Shown here piece after piece: positions 54,691 to 63,649 of a DNA stretch of 64,000 nt. This stretch comes from Salegentibacter holothuriorum. GTDB lineage: Bacteria > Bacteroidota > Bacteroidia > Flavobacteriales > Flavobacteriaceae. Position numbers and translations under genes: made by a program. The notes under the pieces are model-generated. The model was not told where the DNA came from. It saw only the letters and a list, made by a program, of their open reading frames with translations, and did no database searches. The first letter of the stretch is position 1. The number at the start of each line of letters is the position of its first letter. The DNA lies in the NCBI RefSeq assembly GCF_900168045.1, contig NZ_FUYY01000007.1:62001-126000 (forward strand). Reading direction: 5' to 3'.

Positions 54691-55392
54691 ATGGAGCAGA
54701 AAAATCAAAATGGTTTTGGTATTAAATCCTGGGCAGAAGATGACCGGCCCAGGGAAAAACTACTTCAAAAAGGCAAAGTTAGTCTTAGCGATGCCGAACT
54801 TATTGCTATTCTAATAGGTTCTGGAAGTAGAGACGAATCTGCGGTACAATTAAGCAAACGCATTTTAGCTTCCACAGGAAATCAACTAAGTGAACTTGGA
54901 AAGCTTTCAGTAAAAAAACTCTGCGAGTTTAAAGGGATTGGTCCGGCAAAGGCAGTGAGTATTGTGGCTGCTATGGAGCTTGGCCGGAGACGAAGAACAG
55001 AAGAAGCTTTAGAAAAGAAAAAAATCACTTCAAGCGCTTCGGTTTTTGAGTTGATGCAACCTATAATTGGGGAGCTTTATCACGAGGAGTTTTGGATTAT
55101 TTACCTTAATAATTCTAATAAAGTCATTGAGCAATTACAGCTTAGTAAAGGCGGAATAACGGGCACCCTTGTAGATGTGCGTATTACTTTAAGAAAAGCG
55201 CTTGAGGTTGGAGCTACTTCAATAATTTTGGCGCATAATCACCCTTCAGGAACTTTAAAGCCCAGCGAGGCCGATAAGCAACTTACGCAAAAGCTTAAAA
55301 CCGCCGCGCAAAGTTTAGATATTAAGGTGCTAGACCATCTTATTGTAACCGAAAAATCATACTTTAGCTTTGCAGACGAAGGCGTACTTTAA
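54691..55392 (+). CDS. radC: RadC family JAB-domain protein
   Basis: The 233-residue protein has an N-terminal UPF0758 helix-hairpin-helix region (about 1-85, with KLCEFKGIGPAKAVSIVAAME) and a C-terminal JAB/MPN domain with the metal motif HNHPSGTLKPSEAD (HxH-x9-D type). Despite the name, its role in repair is unproven. It is placed next to a deacetylase-like protein gene; the two do not overlap. Confidence 0.93.
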   Translation: MEQKNQNGFGIKSWAEDDRPREKLLQKGKVSLSDAELIAILIGSGSRDESAVQLSKRILASTGNQLSELGKLSVKKLCEFKGIGPAKAVSIVAAMELGRRRRTEEALEKKKITSSASVFELMQPIIGELYHEEFWIIYLNNSNKVIEQLQLSKGGITGTLVDVRITLRKALEVGATSIILAHNHPSGTLKPSEADKQLTQKLKTAAQSLDIKVLDHLIVTEKSYFSFADEGVL

Positions 55393-55401
55393 ATTGTTTA
55401 G

Positions 55402-56691
55402 ATGCTATTAATTTATACCCAGAAAATAACCCCGCGAATAGTTTATACTTTTAAACATATTTGCACAAATATTCTGGGGATTTCTATAAAATTTACTACC
55501 AAGATAGAAGAGTTTATCGCACACGAAGGAATGAAGCTTACTTATGGTAAGCAAGCTCTTGGTAACGAACTTTTTTTGCAAAAGGTAGCTCTTTTAATGG
55601 AGCAGGGTTTAAGTGAAGTGGAAATAAAAGTACAGCCCTGGGGTGACGATTCATGCTTCTTTCCTGTTTCAGAACATAGTGCTTTACCATTTGATATTTT
55701 TGCAGCTTCCTTTTTTTTACTGAGTAGGTATGAAGAATATTTGCCTCATGTTAAAGATCATTTGGGGAGATTTCCTGCTACAGAAAGTGTGGGATATCAG
55801 GAGGGGTTTTTGCAATCTCCCCTCGTAGATATCTGGGCTTATAAATTTAAGGAAGTCCTTCAGGAAAGGTTTCCAGAAATTTCTCTTGAAAGAAGACAGT
55901 TTCATACCCAGGCAATTATAGCAGTAGAACATGTTTTTAACTTTCAGAACAAAGGGTTTTTAAGGAGTTTAGCTGGGATGCACCTGGATATAATAAAATT
56001 CCAGTTCAATAAGGTTATAGACAGGATTCAGGTACTATTGAGGGTTAAAAAAGATCCACTCAATGTTTTTGAAGATCTCATTGCTTTTATAAAAGATTAT
56101 AAAGTGTCTTTGCTGTTTATGTTTCAGTTAAGCGACTTTTCTATTTACGATCGCAATATTAACTACAATAGAAATCCATATCGTTCTATTATTAAATATG
56201 TAGGTGATTATGCTAAGGTTGGTCTAATCCCGGGATATTTTGCTTACGAGGATTTTAAGACCCTGCGGAAGGAAAAACTTCGTTTGGAAAACACAGTACA
56301 TACGCCGTTGGAAAGGGTTATTAACGTGAAAAATAATTTGAATATTCCTGAGTTTTACACTTTTTTGACTGAATTAGAAATTCCACAAGATTACTCTATG
56401 GGATATCCTGAAACTTCAGGTTTTAGGGCTGGTACCTGTAGTCCTTTTTTGTTTTATGATATCAATACCGAGTCTACGCTTCCTTTAAAAATACATCCTT
56501 ATGTTTTTAATTCAAATATTGTTGAACATACTGATTTTGGAAAATTAACTGCTGAAGTTGCGAAAATGCTGGAGCAGGTTAAAAAGGTAGAAGGAAGTTT
56601 TAAAGCGGTTTTTAAAAATCAGGACTTTTCTGAATATTCCAATTATGAGGATTACTACGCACTATTAAAACAGATTTATGAAATTAAATAA
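55402..56691 (+). CDS. Polysaccharide deacetylase-fold protein (DUF7033-like), probably without catalytic residues
   Basis: The 429-residue protein has an N-terminal DUF7033-like domain (about 1-100, ending ALPFDIFAASFFLLSRYEEY) followed by a deacetylase-like barrel, with the conserved LVDIWAYKFKEVL, NKGFLRSLAG, DYSMGYPETSGFRAGTC and PFLFYDI segments. The usual metal aspartate motif (IDID/TxDDG-like) appears here as IIAVEHVF, and the usual histidine motif (IGIHPSY) as VGLIPGYF. So the metal ligands are not visible. It may be a pseudoenzyme or a divergent clade. It lies between radC and a HAD gene, with a 14-bp overlap into the latter. Confidence 0.8.
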   Translation: MLLIYTQKITPRIVYTFKHICTNILGISIKFTTKIEEFIAHEGMKLTYGKQALGNELFLQKVALLMEQGLSEVEIKVQPWGDDSCFFPVSEHSALPFDIFAASFFLLSRYEEYLPHVKDHLGRFPATESVGYQEGFLQSPLVDIWAYKFKEVLQERFPEISLERRQFHTQAIIAVEHVFNFQNKGFLRSLAGMHLDIIKFQFNKVIDRIQVLLRVKKDPLNVFEDLIAFIKDYKVSLLFMFQLSDFSIYDRNINYNRNPYRSIIKYVGDYAKVGLIPGYFAYEDFKTLRKEKLRLENTVHTPLERVINVKNNLNIPEFYTFLTELEIPQDYSMGYPETSGFRAGTCSPFLFYDINTESTLPLKIHPYVFNSNIVEHTDFGKLTAEVAKMLEQVKKVEGSFKAVFKNQDFSEYSNYEDYYALLKQIYEIK

Positions 56692-57367
56692 TATTAATCA
56701 TATATTTTTTGACCTGGACCATACGCTTTGGGATTTCGATAAAAATTCGGCCCTGGCCTTTGAACGAGTTTTTAAGTCTCGAAATATTCCTTTGGAAATT
56801 AATAATTTCCTAGAAGTATATATGCCAATAAATTTTAAATATTGGGAGCGGTATAGAAACGATGACGTCTCTAAGGAAGATTTGCGCTATGGAAGGTTAA
56901 AGGATAGCTTTGATGTTTTAAAATTTGAAGCAGATAGGATGCTAATAGATAACATTGCTATAGATTATATACAATATTTGCCAGATCATAATTACCTATT
57001 GGATGGAGGTAAAGAGGTCTTGGATTATCTTAAAAGTAACTATGAATTGCACATTATCACTAACGGTTTTGAAGAAGTACAGCACAAAAAACTTATCAAT
57101 TCAGGAATTCACGAATACTTTACTACGGTTACTACATCTGAAGAAGCCGGTGTAAAAAAACCCAATAAACAAATATTTGAATTTGCCCTTAAGAAATCTT
57201 CAGCGACTCCTCAAAATAGTATTATGATAGGCGATAATTTTGAAGCCGACTGTACCGGGGCTAAAAACTGTGGGATAAAACCCATTTTTTTTGACTACTA
57301 TAGGAATAAAGAGAATATCGACGTAATACACATAAAAACGTTAAAAGAGCTAAAGGCTTATTTGTAA
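56678..57367 (+). CDS. YjjG-type HAD family nucleotidase/phosphatase
   Basis: The 229-residue HAD hydrolase has motif I FFDLDHTLWDFD, motif II ITNGFE near 127, the motif III lysine in EAGVKKPNKQIFEFAL and motif IV GDNFEADCTGAKNCG near 185. This pattern fits pyrimidine 5'-nucleotidase YjjG, which clears non-canonical nucleotides. It overlaps the end of the upstream gene by 14 bp, so it is part of the same operon. Confidence 0.9.
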   Translation: MKLNNINHIFFDLDHTLWDFDKNSALAFERVFKSRNIPLEINNFLEVYMPINFKYWERYRNDDVSKEDLRYGRLKDSFDVLKFEADRMLIDNIAIDYIQYLPDHNYLLDGGKEVLDYLKSNYELHIITNGFEEVQHKKLINSGIHEYFTTVTTSEEAGVKKPNKQIFEFALKKSSATPQNSIMIGDNFEADCTGAKNCGIKPIFFDYYRNKENIDVIHIKTLKELKAYL

Positions 57368-57414
57368 TAATAAAGTTTTGTTAATTTCGTTAGTACAACA
57401 CATTCTGAAGGCTA

Positions 57415-57969
57415 ATGAAATTCCATTCATTCTTTCTTATCAAGTTTAGAGCGCTTATTGTTGTAAGTTGCTTATTCTTAAGTTGTGCCAAAGATATTGA
57501 TTTGAGCCAGCGGGAAAATATCTCCCTTACTCCGGACTTGCAGATAGATCTACTTATTTACGATATAGATCAATCTCAATTTAATGATCCTACTACAGGA
57601 AATTTAAAAACTCGAATTAGCGATACCGTGCGTTTGGAATTTTTAGACGATGATTATATACAAAATGATCTCTCTAGTGTAGATTTTTATTTTAGACATA
57701 TTAATACTTTTCCCCGCGAGATTGTAAGTAAAATCAGGTTTCTATCAGAATCTAATGTAGAGCAATTTACAGTAAACTATACCATCCAACCGGGAGCTAC
57801 AGGTAATCCCATAACAACAGAGGAAAATGAATTAATAGAAGAAGGTCGTGTAGATTTAGTACGTAGAAGTATAAAAATGGTGGTAGAATTAGAAGTGCAG
57901 CCGGGTACAACGGCTTTTGAAGGAGAATTGGATTTTGCTTCAAAAGGCTTCTTTTCGTTTGAATTTTAA
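57415..57969 (+). CDS. Lipoprotein of unknown function
   Basis: The 184-residue protein has a lipoprotein signal (SCLFLSC, cysteine near C24) and a beta-rich mature region (segments RLEFLDDDYIQND, FTVNYTIQPGATGNP, VVELEVQPGTTAFEGELDF). I do not recognise a named family. Its stop overlaps the start of the DUF5723 gene as TAATG, so the two are translationally coupled and may act together at the outer membrane. Confidence 0.7.
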   Translation: MKFHSFFLIKFRALIVVSCLFLSCAKDIDLSQRENISLTPDLQIDLLIYDIDQSQFNDPTTGNLKTRISDTVRLEFLDDDYIQNDLSSVDFYFRHINTFPREIVSKIRFLSESNVEQFTVNYTIQPGATGNPITTEENELIEEGRVDLVRRSIKMVVELEVQPGTTAFEGELDFASKGFFSFEF

Positions 57970-59375
57970 TGATGTGGAGACTTATTTGCTTTTTTTTACT
58001 TTTTTCAAGCGCGGTTGTTTCCCAAAACAAACCGCTATTGTTTAATGTAGACGATCTTCCACAAACTTTAATGAGTAATCCCGGTGCCCAAATAAACTTT
58101 ACCGGCCATATTGGAATTCCACTTTTCTCTCAAATTCATTTATCGGCAGGTTCCACCGGGGCAGATCTTTACGATATTTTTGCCGATGACGGTACCAATA
58201 TAAATACCCGAATCCAGGAAACCATGAGAAATATGAATTCCAGAGATTATTTTGCTGTCAATCAGCAATGGGAAATTCTTTCTTTAGGATGGAAATTAGA
58301 TAGAAAAAATTACCTCTCTACCGGGATATATCAGGAAGTGGATGTATTTGCTTACTTTCCAAAAGACCCTGCTGTATTAACTAATGAAGGCAATAGTAAT
58401 TACCTGAATGAACCTTTTTATTTTGATGATGTTTCTTTTACAGGTGAGATATTAACGGTTTATCACCTGGGAATAAACCATAAATTTGATAAACGACTTA
58501 CAGTGGGAGCCAGGGCAAAATTATATTCCGGGATCTTTAATGCTGAAAGTACCGGGAACACAGGAAGGTTTACTACTTATACAACTCCGGGAGGAAGGAA
58601 TGTTTACAGGCATGAAGTGGTAGATTTAGATGTATTAATCAATACCTCGGGTTTTGCGCCTTTAAAAGATGAAGAAGGAATGACCGTAGAACAGGCCACT
58701 GCCGAACTACTAAGTAGGTCTTTTTTTGGTGGGAATGTTGGGTTCGGGTTAGACCTGGGACTTTCCTATATCCTTGACGAACAATTTATACTTTCGGGTT
58801 CTGTCCAGGATCTTGGAGCTGTTTTTCAACGTAAGGAGGTTGAAAATTACCGATATTTTGGAGCTTATGAAACCAGTGGTTTAGAACCGCTGTTTCCAGA
58901 TTTAGATGAGAACGATGAAGCCATACCTTATTGGGATATTTTTGAAGACGAAATAGATAGAAACTTAAGAGACGAGACTACCAACCAATCTTACACTACC
59001 TGGCGCCCAATAAAAGCTAATTTTGCGATGGAATATGGTTTTGGTCCGGCATTTTTACCCTGTCACTATTTAAGCGTAAAAAAAGTGAGGTATATGAATT
59101 TATTGGGAATGCAGCTAAGCGGGGTAAAAAGACCAAAAGGATTTGTCTATGCGCTTACAGCTTATTGGGATAGGAAAATCAATGAAAATCAGCGTTTCAA
59201 AATAGCCTATTCTTTAGACGATTATTCTTTAACCAATATTGGCTTGATGTATACCAGAACTTTTAATAAATTTAATGTATATCTAGCTGCCAATAATTTG
59301 CTGGGTTTTCCTAATTTGGCAAAAGCCCATAGCGCTTCCATTCAATTGGGAATGCAGTTGATTTTCAATAAATAA
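57969..59375 (+). CDS. DUF5723-like outer membrane protein
   Basis: The 468-residue protein has a signal peptide (LICFFLLFSSAVVSQ) and a DUF5723-type sequence with repeated amphipathic strands, GAQINFTGHIGIPLFSQI near the start, repeated aromatic turn motifs and a final ASIQLGMQLIFNK. It is probably an outer membrane beta-barrel related to PorP/PorV. Function unknown. It starts inside the stop of the lipoprotein gene and is followed after 10 bp by another exported protein. Confidence 0.78.
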   Translation: MMWRLICFFLLFSSAVVSQNKPLLFNVDDLPQTLMSNPGAQINFTGHIGIPLFSQIHLSAGSTGADLYDIFADDGTNINTRIQETMRNMNSRDYFAVNQQWEILSLGWKLDRKNYLSTGIYQEVDVFAYFPKDPAVLTNEGNSNYLNEPFYFDDVSFTGEILTVYHLGINHKFDKRLTVGARAKLYSGIFNAESTGNTGRFTTYTTPGGRNVYRHEVVDLDVLINTSGFAPLKDEEGMTVEQATAELLSRSFFGGNVGFGLDLGLSYILDEQFILSGSVQDLGAVFQRKEVENYRYFGAYETSGLEPLFPDLDENDEAIPYWDIFEDEIDRNLRDETTNQSYTTWRPIKANFAMEYGFGPAFLPCHYLSVKKVRYMNLLGMQLSGVKRPKGFVYALTAYWDRKINENQRFKIAYSLDDYSLTNIGLMYTRTFNKFNVYLAANNLLGFPNLAKAHSASIQLGMQLIFNK

Positions 59376-59385
59376 CAACACGAAA

Positions 59386-60255
59386 ATGAAAAATATAATT
59401 TTTGTACTCGCTTTCTTTATAGGAACTATGTCCGCTTTTGCACAAAATCTGGATCAATATAAATACATTATTGTACCTGAAAAGTTTGAATTTTCAAAAG
59501 AAGAAAATGAATATCAGGTAAATGCACTTACCAAATTTTTATTTGATAAATATGGTTTTGAGACATTGATGAAGGGTGAAGAAAAACCCTTAGATCTTCA
59601 GGAAAATTACTGTTTAGGTCTTACCGCTAATGTAAAGGATCATTCTGGCTTGTTTGTAACCAAGCTGGTTGTTCAGTTAGAGGATTGTCGGGGAAGTATT
59701 GTTTTTGAAACCAAGGAGGGAAGAAGCAGGATAAAAGATTTTAAAGACGCACACCAGGAAGCATTACGCGATGCTTTTACTGATATTAAAGAATTGAATT
59801 ACGAATTTAACCCTGCTGGAGTTTCAGTTTCTACTTCCTCTGCAAATGAAGAGCAACCAAAGGTAGTTGAAGAAGCTGAAGTTGCGAAAACCGAACCAAA
59901 CCCTCAGCCCGATAAAATTTCTGAAGAAATTAAAACTCCCACCACAGCGCCTGCTGAAGTAGTGGTTAAAAATCCTATGATAGAAAATGCCTCAATCAAA
60001 GAATTGAATTTCGAAAAAGATGGTACTTCTTATACTCTAAGGAAATCTGATTCCGGTTATTCATTTTATCAGGAAAATTCAGAAGAACCTTTTGCAGTTT
60101 TGGCAAAATCTGGAGGAGAAAATAGTTTTATATACAAATCCCTTACCCGGCAAGGCGTAGCCTATTTTGATAAGGGAGGTAATTTGGTAGTGGAGTATTT
60201 GAACGCCGAAAATAAGTCGGTGAAACTTGTTTATAAAACTTCGGCAAATCAATAA
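59386..60255 (+). CDS. Exported hypothetical protein
   Basis: The 289-residue protein has a signal peptide (FVLAFFIGTMSAFAQ), an N-terminal domain of about 140 residues with KYIIVPEKFEFSKEENEYQ and LCLGLTANVKD-like strands (here CLGLTANVKD), a proline/alanine/glutamate-rich linker (about 150-200) and a C-terminal beta-rich segment that looks like repeated strands. I do not recognise the family. It is the third gene of a lipoprotein/barrel/exported trio and likely works with them. Its end overlaps rarA by 7 bp. Confidence 0.68.
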   Translation: MKNIIFVLAFFIGTMSAFAQNLDQYKYIIVPEKFEFSKEENEYQVNALTKFLFDKYGFETLMKGEEKPLDLQENYCLGLTANVKDHSGLFVTKLVVQLEDCRGSIVFETKEGRSRIKDFKDAHQEALRDAFTDIKELNYEFNPAGVSVSTSSANEEQPKVVEEAEVAKTEPNPQPDKISEEIKTPTTAPAEVVVKNPMIENASIKELNFEKDGTSYTLRKSDSGYSFYQENSEEPFAVLAKSGGENSFIYKSLTRQGVAYFDKGGNLVVEYLNAENKSVKLVYKTSANQ

Positions 60256-61523
60256 TTGTACTTGGTTTTCCAGCGTTTCTTAAGAAATTCTCTTTGCGCA
60301 TTTTCCCGTTGATTATTTCCCGGGTCATAAAACTTTGTGTTTTTTATTTCGTCGGGTAAAAATTCAGCTTCCACAAAATTGTTTTCGTGATTGTGGGCAT
60401 ATTTATAATCTTTTCCGTATCCAATATCTTTCATTAGTTTGGTTGGAGCATTCCTAATGGATAGCGGAACCGATAAATTTCCGGTTTTCTTTACCGCACT
60501 TTGCGCCTGGTTAATCGCCATATAGGCAGCGTTGCTTTTTGGTGAAGTTGCCAGGTAGGTAACGCATTGGCTTAACACTATTCTGGCTTCGGGAAAACCG
60601 ATGGTAGTTACCGCCTGAAATGTGTTATTAGCGATCACCAGAGCCGTAGGATTCGCATTTCCTATATCTTCACTAGCCAAAATAAGCAATCTTCTGGCAA
60701 TAAATTTTACATCTTCTCCGCCTTCAATCATCCTGGCTAACCAGTAAACTGCCGCGTTAGGATCGCTTCCGCGAATAGATTTAATAAATGCTGAAATGAT
60801 ATCGTAATGCTGCTCGCCGGTTTTATCATAAAGCACTGTATTCTGTTGAACGCGGTTAAATACGAGCTCATTAGTGATTTCAAGATTTCCTTCTGAAGAA
60901 GTCACCAAAAGTTCAAAAATATTTAAAAGCTTCCGGGCATCACCGCCACTTAACCTAAGTAAAGCTTCAGTTTCTTTTAATTTTATATTTTTAGCGGCAA
61001 TAACTTTATCTTCCCGCATCGCCCTTTCCAAAAGTGCTACCAGATCTTCTTTGCTAAAAGGTTTTAAAATATAAACCTGACACCGGGAAAGTAGTGCTGA
61101 AATTACCTCAAAACTCGGATTCTCGGTAGTTGCACCAATTAAAGTAACCCAACCTTTTTCTACTGCGCCTAACAGAGAATCCTGTTGAGATTTGCTAAAA
61201 CGATGAATTTCATCTATAAATAGAATAGGATTTTTTGTGGTAAATAAGCCATCGCTTTTTTTGGCCTTTTCTATCACTTCACGAACATCTTTTACTCCGC
61301 TGCTAATGGCGCTAAGGGTAAAGAAAGGCCTGTTTGAAGTAGTGGCGATAATATTGGCTAAAGTTGTTTTTCCAACGCCCGGTGGTCCCCAGAATATAAT
61401 AGACGGAATAATGCCTTGCTTAAGCTGTTGTCGCAAAGCTCCCTTTGGACCAATAAGGTGCTGCTGACTTAAGTAATCGTCTAAAGTTTGTGGGCGTAAT
61501 CGTTCTGCTAATGGTTTACTCAT
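60249..61523 (-). CDS. rarA: Replication-associated recombination protein RarA (MgsA)
   Basis: The AAA+ ATPase RarA acts at stalled replication forks. The 424-residue protein has the N-terminal [19 protein letters not shown], Walker [11 protein letters not shown] near residue 46, Walker [10 protein letters not shown] near 100, sensor ATTENPSFE near 130, and the C-terminal RarA tetramerisation part ([12 protein letters not shown]-like, here [14 protein letters not shown]). The -7 box lies 5 bp before the ATG, so the message may be leaderless. Confidence 0.95.
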   Translation of the reverse strand: MSKPLAERLRPQTLDDYLSQQHLIGPKGALRQQLKQGIIPSIIFWGPPGVGKTTLANIIATTSNRPFFTLSAISSGVKDVREVIEKAKKSDGLFTTKNPILFIDEIHRFSKSQQDSLLGAVEKGWVTLIGATTENPSFEVISALLSRCQVYILKPFSKEDLVALLERAMREDKVIAAKNIKLKETEALLRLSGGDARKLLNIFELLVTSSEGNLEITNELVFNRVQQNTVLYDKTGEQHYDIISAFIKSIRGSDPNAAVYWLARMIEGGEDVKFIARRLLILASEDIGNANPTALVIANNTFQAVTTIGFPEARIVLSQCVTYLATSPKSNAAYMAINQAQSAVKKTGNLSVPLSIRNAPTKLMKDIGYGKDYKYAHNHENNFVEAEFLPDEIKNTKFYDPGNNQRENAQREFLKKRWKTKYNY

Positions 61524-61527
61524 CTGA

Positions 61528-61535
61528 CAAAATTA
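61528..61535 (-). promoter_or_regulatory. -7 box of rarA
   Basis: On the minus strand it reads TAATTTTG, with its last base 5 bp before the rarA ATG, which implies a leaderless message. Confidence 0.5.
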
Positions 61536-61545
61536 GTAAAAAAAG

Positions 61546-61565
61546 CCCCTTAATCCCCAAAGGGG
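61546..61565. repeat. CCCC-type palindrome
   Basis: CCCCTT (61546-61551) pairs with AAGGGG (61560-61565), with a loop AATCCCCA. It resembles the C/G-rich palindromes at 62510 and 62877. Confidence 0.45.
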
Positions 61566-61848
61566 AAATTTTCTTTGAAGTCCTGCAATTTTTAATGTTA
61601 TAGTGGTTTAATTCTCTAAAATTTATCATATAATTTTAAAAGATTATTTTCAATTTCATAATTCCATAGCTTGCATCGTAATGCTTGGATTTATCCTTTG
61701 TATTTGTTCGTTAAAGTAAAACGTCTTGACTGCCCTTCTTATTTTAGATAATAGACTTTAAAAAGATATGGGCTGTACCCTATATGACAATTTATCCCTT
61801 TCGACAAATTTGGATTCTTTTTTGTAATATTAAAAGAAATTAATTTCT

Positions 61849-62643
61849 GTGAAAGAATCTAATCCTTTTGTTTTTACTACCGGCGTTTTGGGCTATCCCA
61901 TCTTGTTTGTGCTGCTTATTTGGATAGTTTTCTGGTTTGAAATTCGCTTCGGAATTAGTTTTAACAACTTTGGAGTGCGTCCTGGAGAGATTAAAGGTTT
62001 AAGAGGAATTTTATTTTCGCCATTTATTCACGGAGATATAAAGCACCTTTTTAATAATACCATCCCGCTTTTTGTACTTTCCATGTCGCTTTTTTATTTC
62101 TATAGAAAGATAAGCTGGCCGGTGCTAATTATTGGTTTACTCCTTACCGGTATTCTAACCTGGAGTATTGGGAGACCTGCCAACCATATTGGAGCAAGTG
62201 GAATAATATATATGCTTGCAGCTTTCTTATTTTTTAAAGGTATTTTTTCCAAATATTATAGGTTGGTGGCACTTTCTCTAATTGTAGTTTTTCTTTATGG
62301 AGGGATGCTATGGTATGTTACTCCTATAGATCCTGAAATTTCCTGGGAAGGGCATCTTTCCGGATTAATTTCGGGTTTTGTGTTGGCGTTTTTTTATCGG
62401 AAGAGTACTATTAAAAGTCCTAAATACGAATGGGAAAAACCTGAATATAGCGAGGATGAGGATTTATTTATGCAGCATTTTGATGAACATGGGAATTTCA
62501 TTGAAGAAGCCCCCCAACCTCCCGAAGTAAATTCGGGACAGGCTCCTAAGGGGGGGTATGACACTCAGTTTAGTGAGAAAGAAGATGATAATTCAGAAGT
62601 TACTTATCGGTATTATTATAAGAAATCTAAAGATAAGGAATAG
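61849..62643 (+). CDS. Rhomboid family intramembrane serine protease
   Basis: The 264-residue inner membrane protein has about six helices. The catalytic serine lies in GASGIIYML (about residue 116) and the histidine in GHLSGLISG (about 170); the HGDIKHLFNN motif near 63-72 is also typical. It would cleave membrane proteins in the bilayer. The start is GTG at 61849, because no ATG lies near the conserved N-terminus. A soluble C-terminal tail of about 75 residues contains an in-frame palindromic repeat (62510-62556). Confidence 0.9.
   Translation: MKESNPFVFTTGVLGYPILFVLLIWIVFWFEIRFGISFNNFGVRPGEIKGLRGILFSPFIHGDIKHLFNNTIPLFVLSMSLFYFYRKISWPVLIIGLLLTGILTWSIGRPANHIGASGIIYMLAAFLFFKGIFSKYYRLVALSLIVVFLYGGMLWYVTPIDPEISWEGHLSGLISGFVLAFFYRKSTIKSPKYEWEKPEYSEDEDLFMQHFDEHGNFIEEAPQPPEVNSGQAPKGGYDTQFSEKEDDNSEVTYRYYYKKSKDKE
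62510..62556. repeat. Palindromic element inside the rhomboid gene
   Basis: CCCCCC (62510-62515) and a G-run (62550-62556) flank an inner CCCGAA/TTCGGG hairpin (62521-62526 with 62532-62537). It is read in frame as PQPPEVNSGQAPKGG. Confidence 0.6.
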
Positions 62644-62871
62644 CTTTTATGCACACCAAAGAGCTATTTTTATGAGCATAGTATTTTCGGAAATTATTAG
62701 TTTGGGATTCGCTGCGAGTTTTGCCACGAATTCACAAAAAAAATTGGTTTTAATAAAACCCAAAAAATCCAGAGCACACGGAGATACTACAAATTATACA
62801 GGTTTTTCGCTAAAATTCCGAAAGAAAATTATAGCTAATCATACGAGATCAGTCTTATCAGCATTCCAATT

Positions 62872-63645
62872 TTAGCTCCCTTCCCCTTGGGAAGGGTGGG
62901 GGGATGGGCTTTTGCTTCGCTGCCTTATGGCTTCATATAAGAACACCCCACAAGCTACTGATACATTCAATGATTCGATTTTACCAAACATTGGAAGCTT
63001 CGCTTTTTTATCAACGCTTTTTAAAATTGAATTTGAAACTCCTTTAGCTTCATTTCCCATAACTATTGCTGAAGGCTTATTGAAATCTACATCGTAAACA
63101 GTGTCTTCTGTTTTCTCCGTTGCAGCTACCAGTTGTACTCCTGAAGATTGTAAGTAGAAAACTGCATCTTTTATATGATTCACTTTTACAATAGGAAGAT
63201 TAAAAACTCCGCCAGCAGAAGTTTTAACGGTATCGGCATTTAAAGGAGCTCCACCTTTTTCAGGAATAATTATGGCATCAACTCCTGTGCATTCTGCGGT
63301 TCTAATAATTGCCCCAAAATTACGCACATCGGTGATTTGGTCCAGCAAAAGAAAGAGGGGAGTGGTTTTTTCTTCAAGAATTTTTTCAATTGTTTCTTCA
63401 AGGTTTCCAAATTTAATTGGGGAGATGGTGGCTACCACACCCTGGTGGTTTCCTTTGGAAAGCTTATAAAGTTTTTCTTCAGGAACGAATGAAATATTAT
63501 AACTGCCTTTTTGAATAAGGTGATTTAATTCCTGAAATAAAGGTCCTGAGAGGCCTTTTTGAATATAAACTTTATCAATACTTTTTCCTCCCTGAATAGC
63601 TTCTATAACAGCTCTAATTCCAAAAATGCGTGTAGTTTCTTCCAT
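62872..63645 (-). CDS. rlmB: 23S rRNA 2'-O-methyltransferase RlmB
   Basis: RlmB methylates the ribose of a guanosine (G2251 in E. coli numbering) in 23S rRNA. The 257-residue SPOUT (TrmH-type) protein has an N-terminal RNA-binding domain (about 1-85) and knotted catalytic domain motifs: LLLDQITDVRNFGAIIRTAE (N and R near 110), VMGNEAKGV near 195 and SLNVSVACGVFLYEAIRQR near 230-245. After that the tail SKSPSPHPSQGEGS comes from a palindromic repeat at the gene end and is not part of the family. A -7 box lies 5 bp before the ATG. Confidence 0.95.
   Translation of the reverse strand: MEETTRIFGIRAVIEAIQGGKSIDKVYIQKGLSGPLFQELNHLIQKGSYNISFVPEEKLYKLSKGNHQGVVATISPIKFGNLEETIEKILEEKTTPLFLLLDQITDVRNFGAIIRTAECTGVDAIIIPEKGGAPLNADTVKTSAGGVFNLPIVKVNHIKDAVFYLQSSGVQLVAATEKTEDTVYDVDFNKPSAIVMGNEAKGVSNSILKSVDKKAKLPMFGKIESLNVSVACGVFLYEAIRQRSKSPSPHPSQGEGS
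62877..62912. repeat. Palindromic repeat forming the rlmB C-terminus
   Basis: CCCTTCCC (62878-62885) pairs with GGGAAGGG (62889-62896), followed by a G-rich tract up to 62905 and GGGCTTTT. The minus-strand reading gives the extra rlmB tail. Confidence 0.6.
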
Positions 63646-63649
63646 AGCG

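Larger units (their letters stand above)
61524..61848. other. 325-bp intergenic region
   Basis: The region contains the rarA promoter box, a CCCCTT/AAGGGG palindrome (61546-61565) and no gene that I can support. I see no clear promoter for the rhomboid gene. Confidence 0.55.

Noticed and set aside
62558-62875. 105-codon plus-strand frame after the rhomboid gene
   Set aside because: It starts inside the rhomboid gene in another frame and has a repeat-like or random composition.
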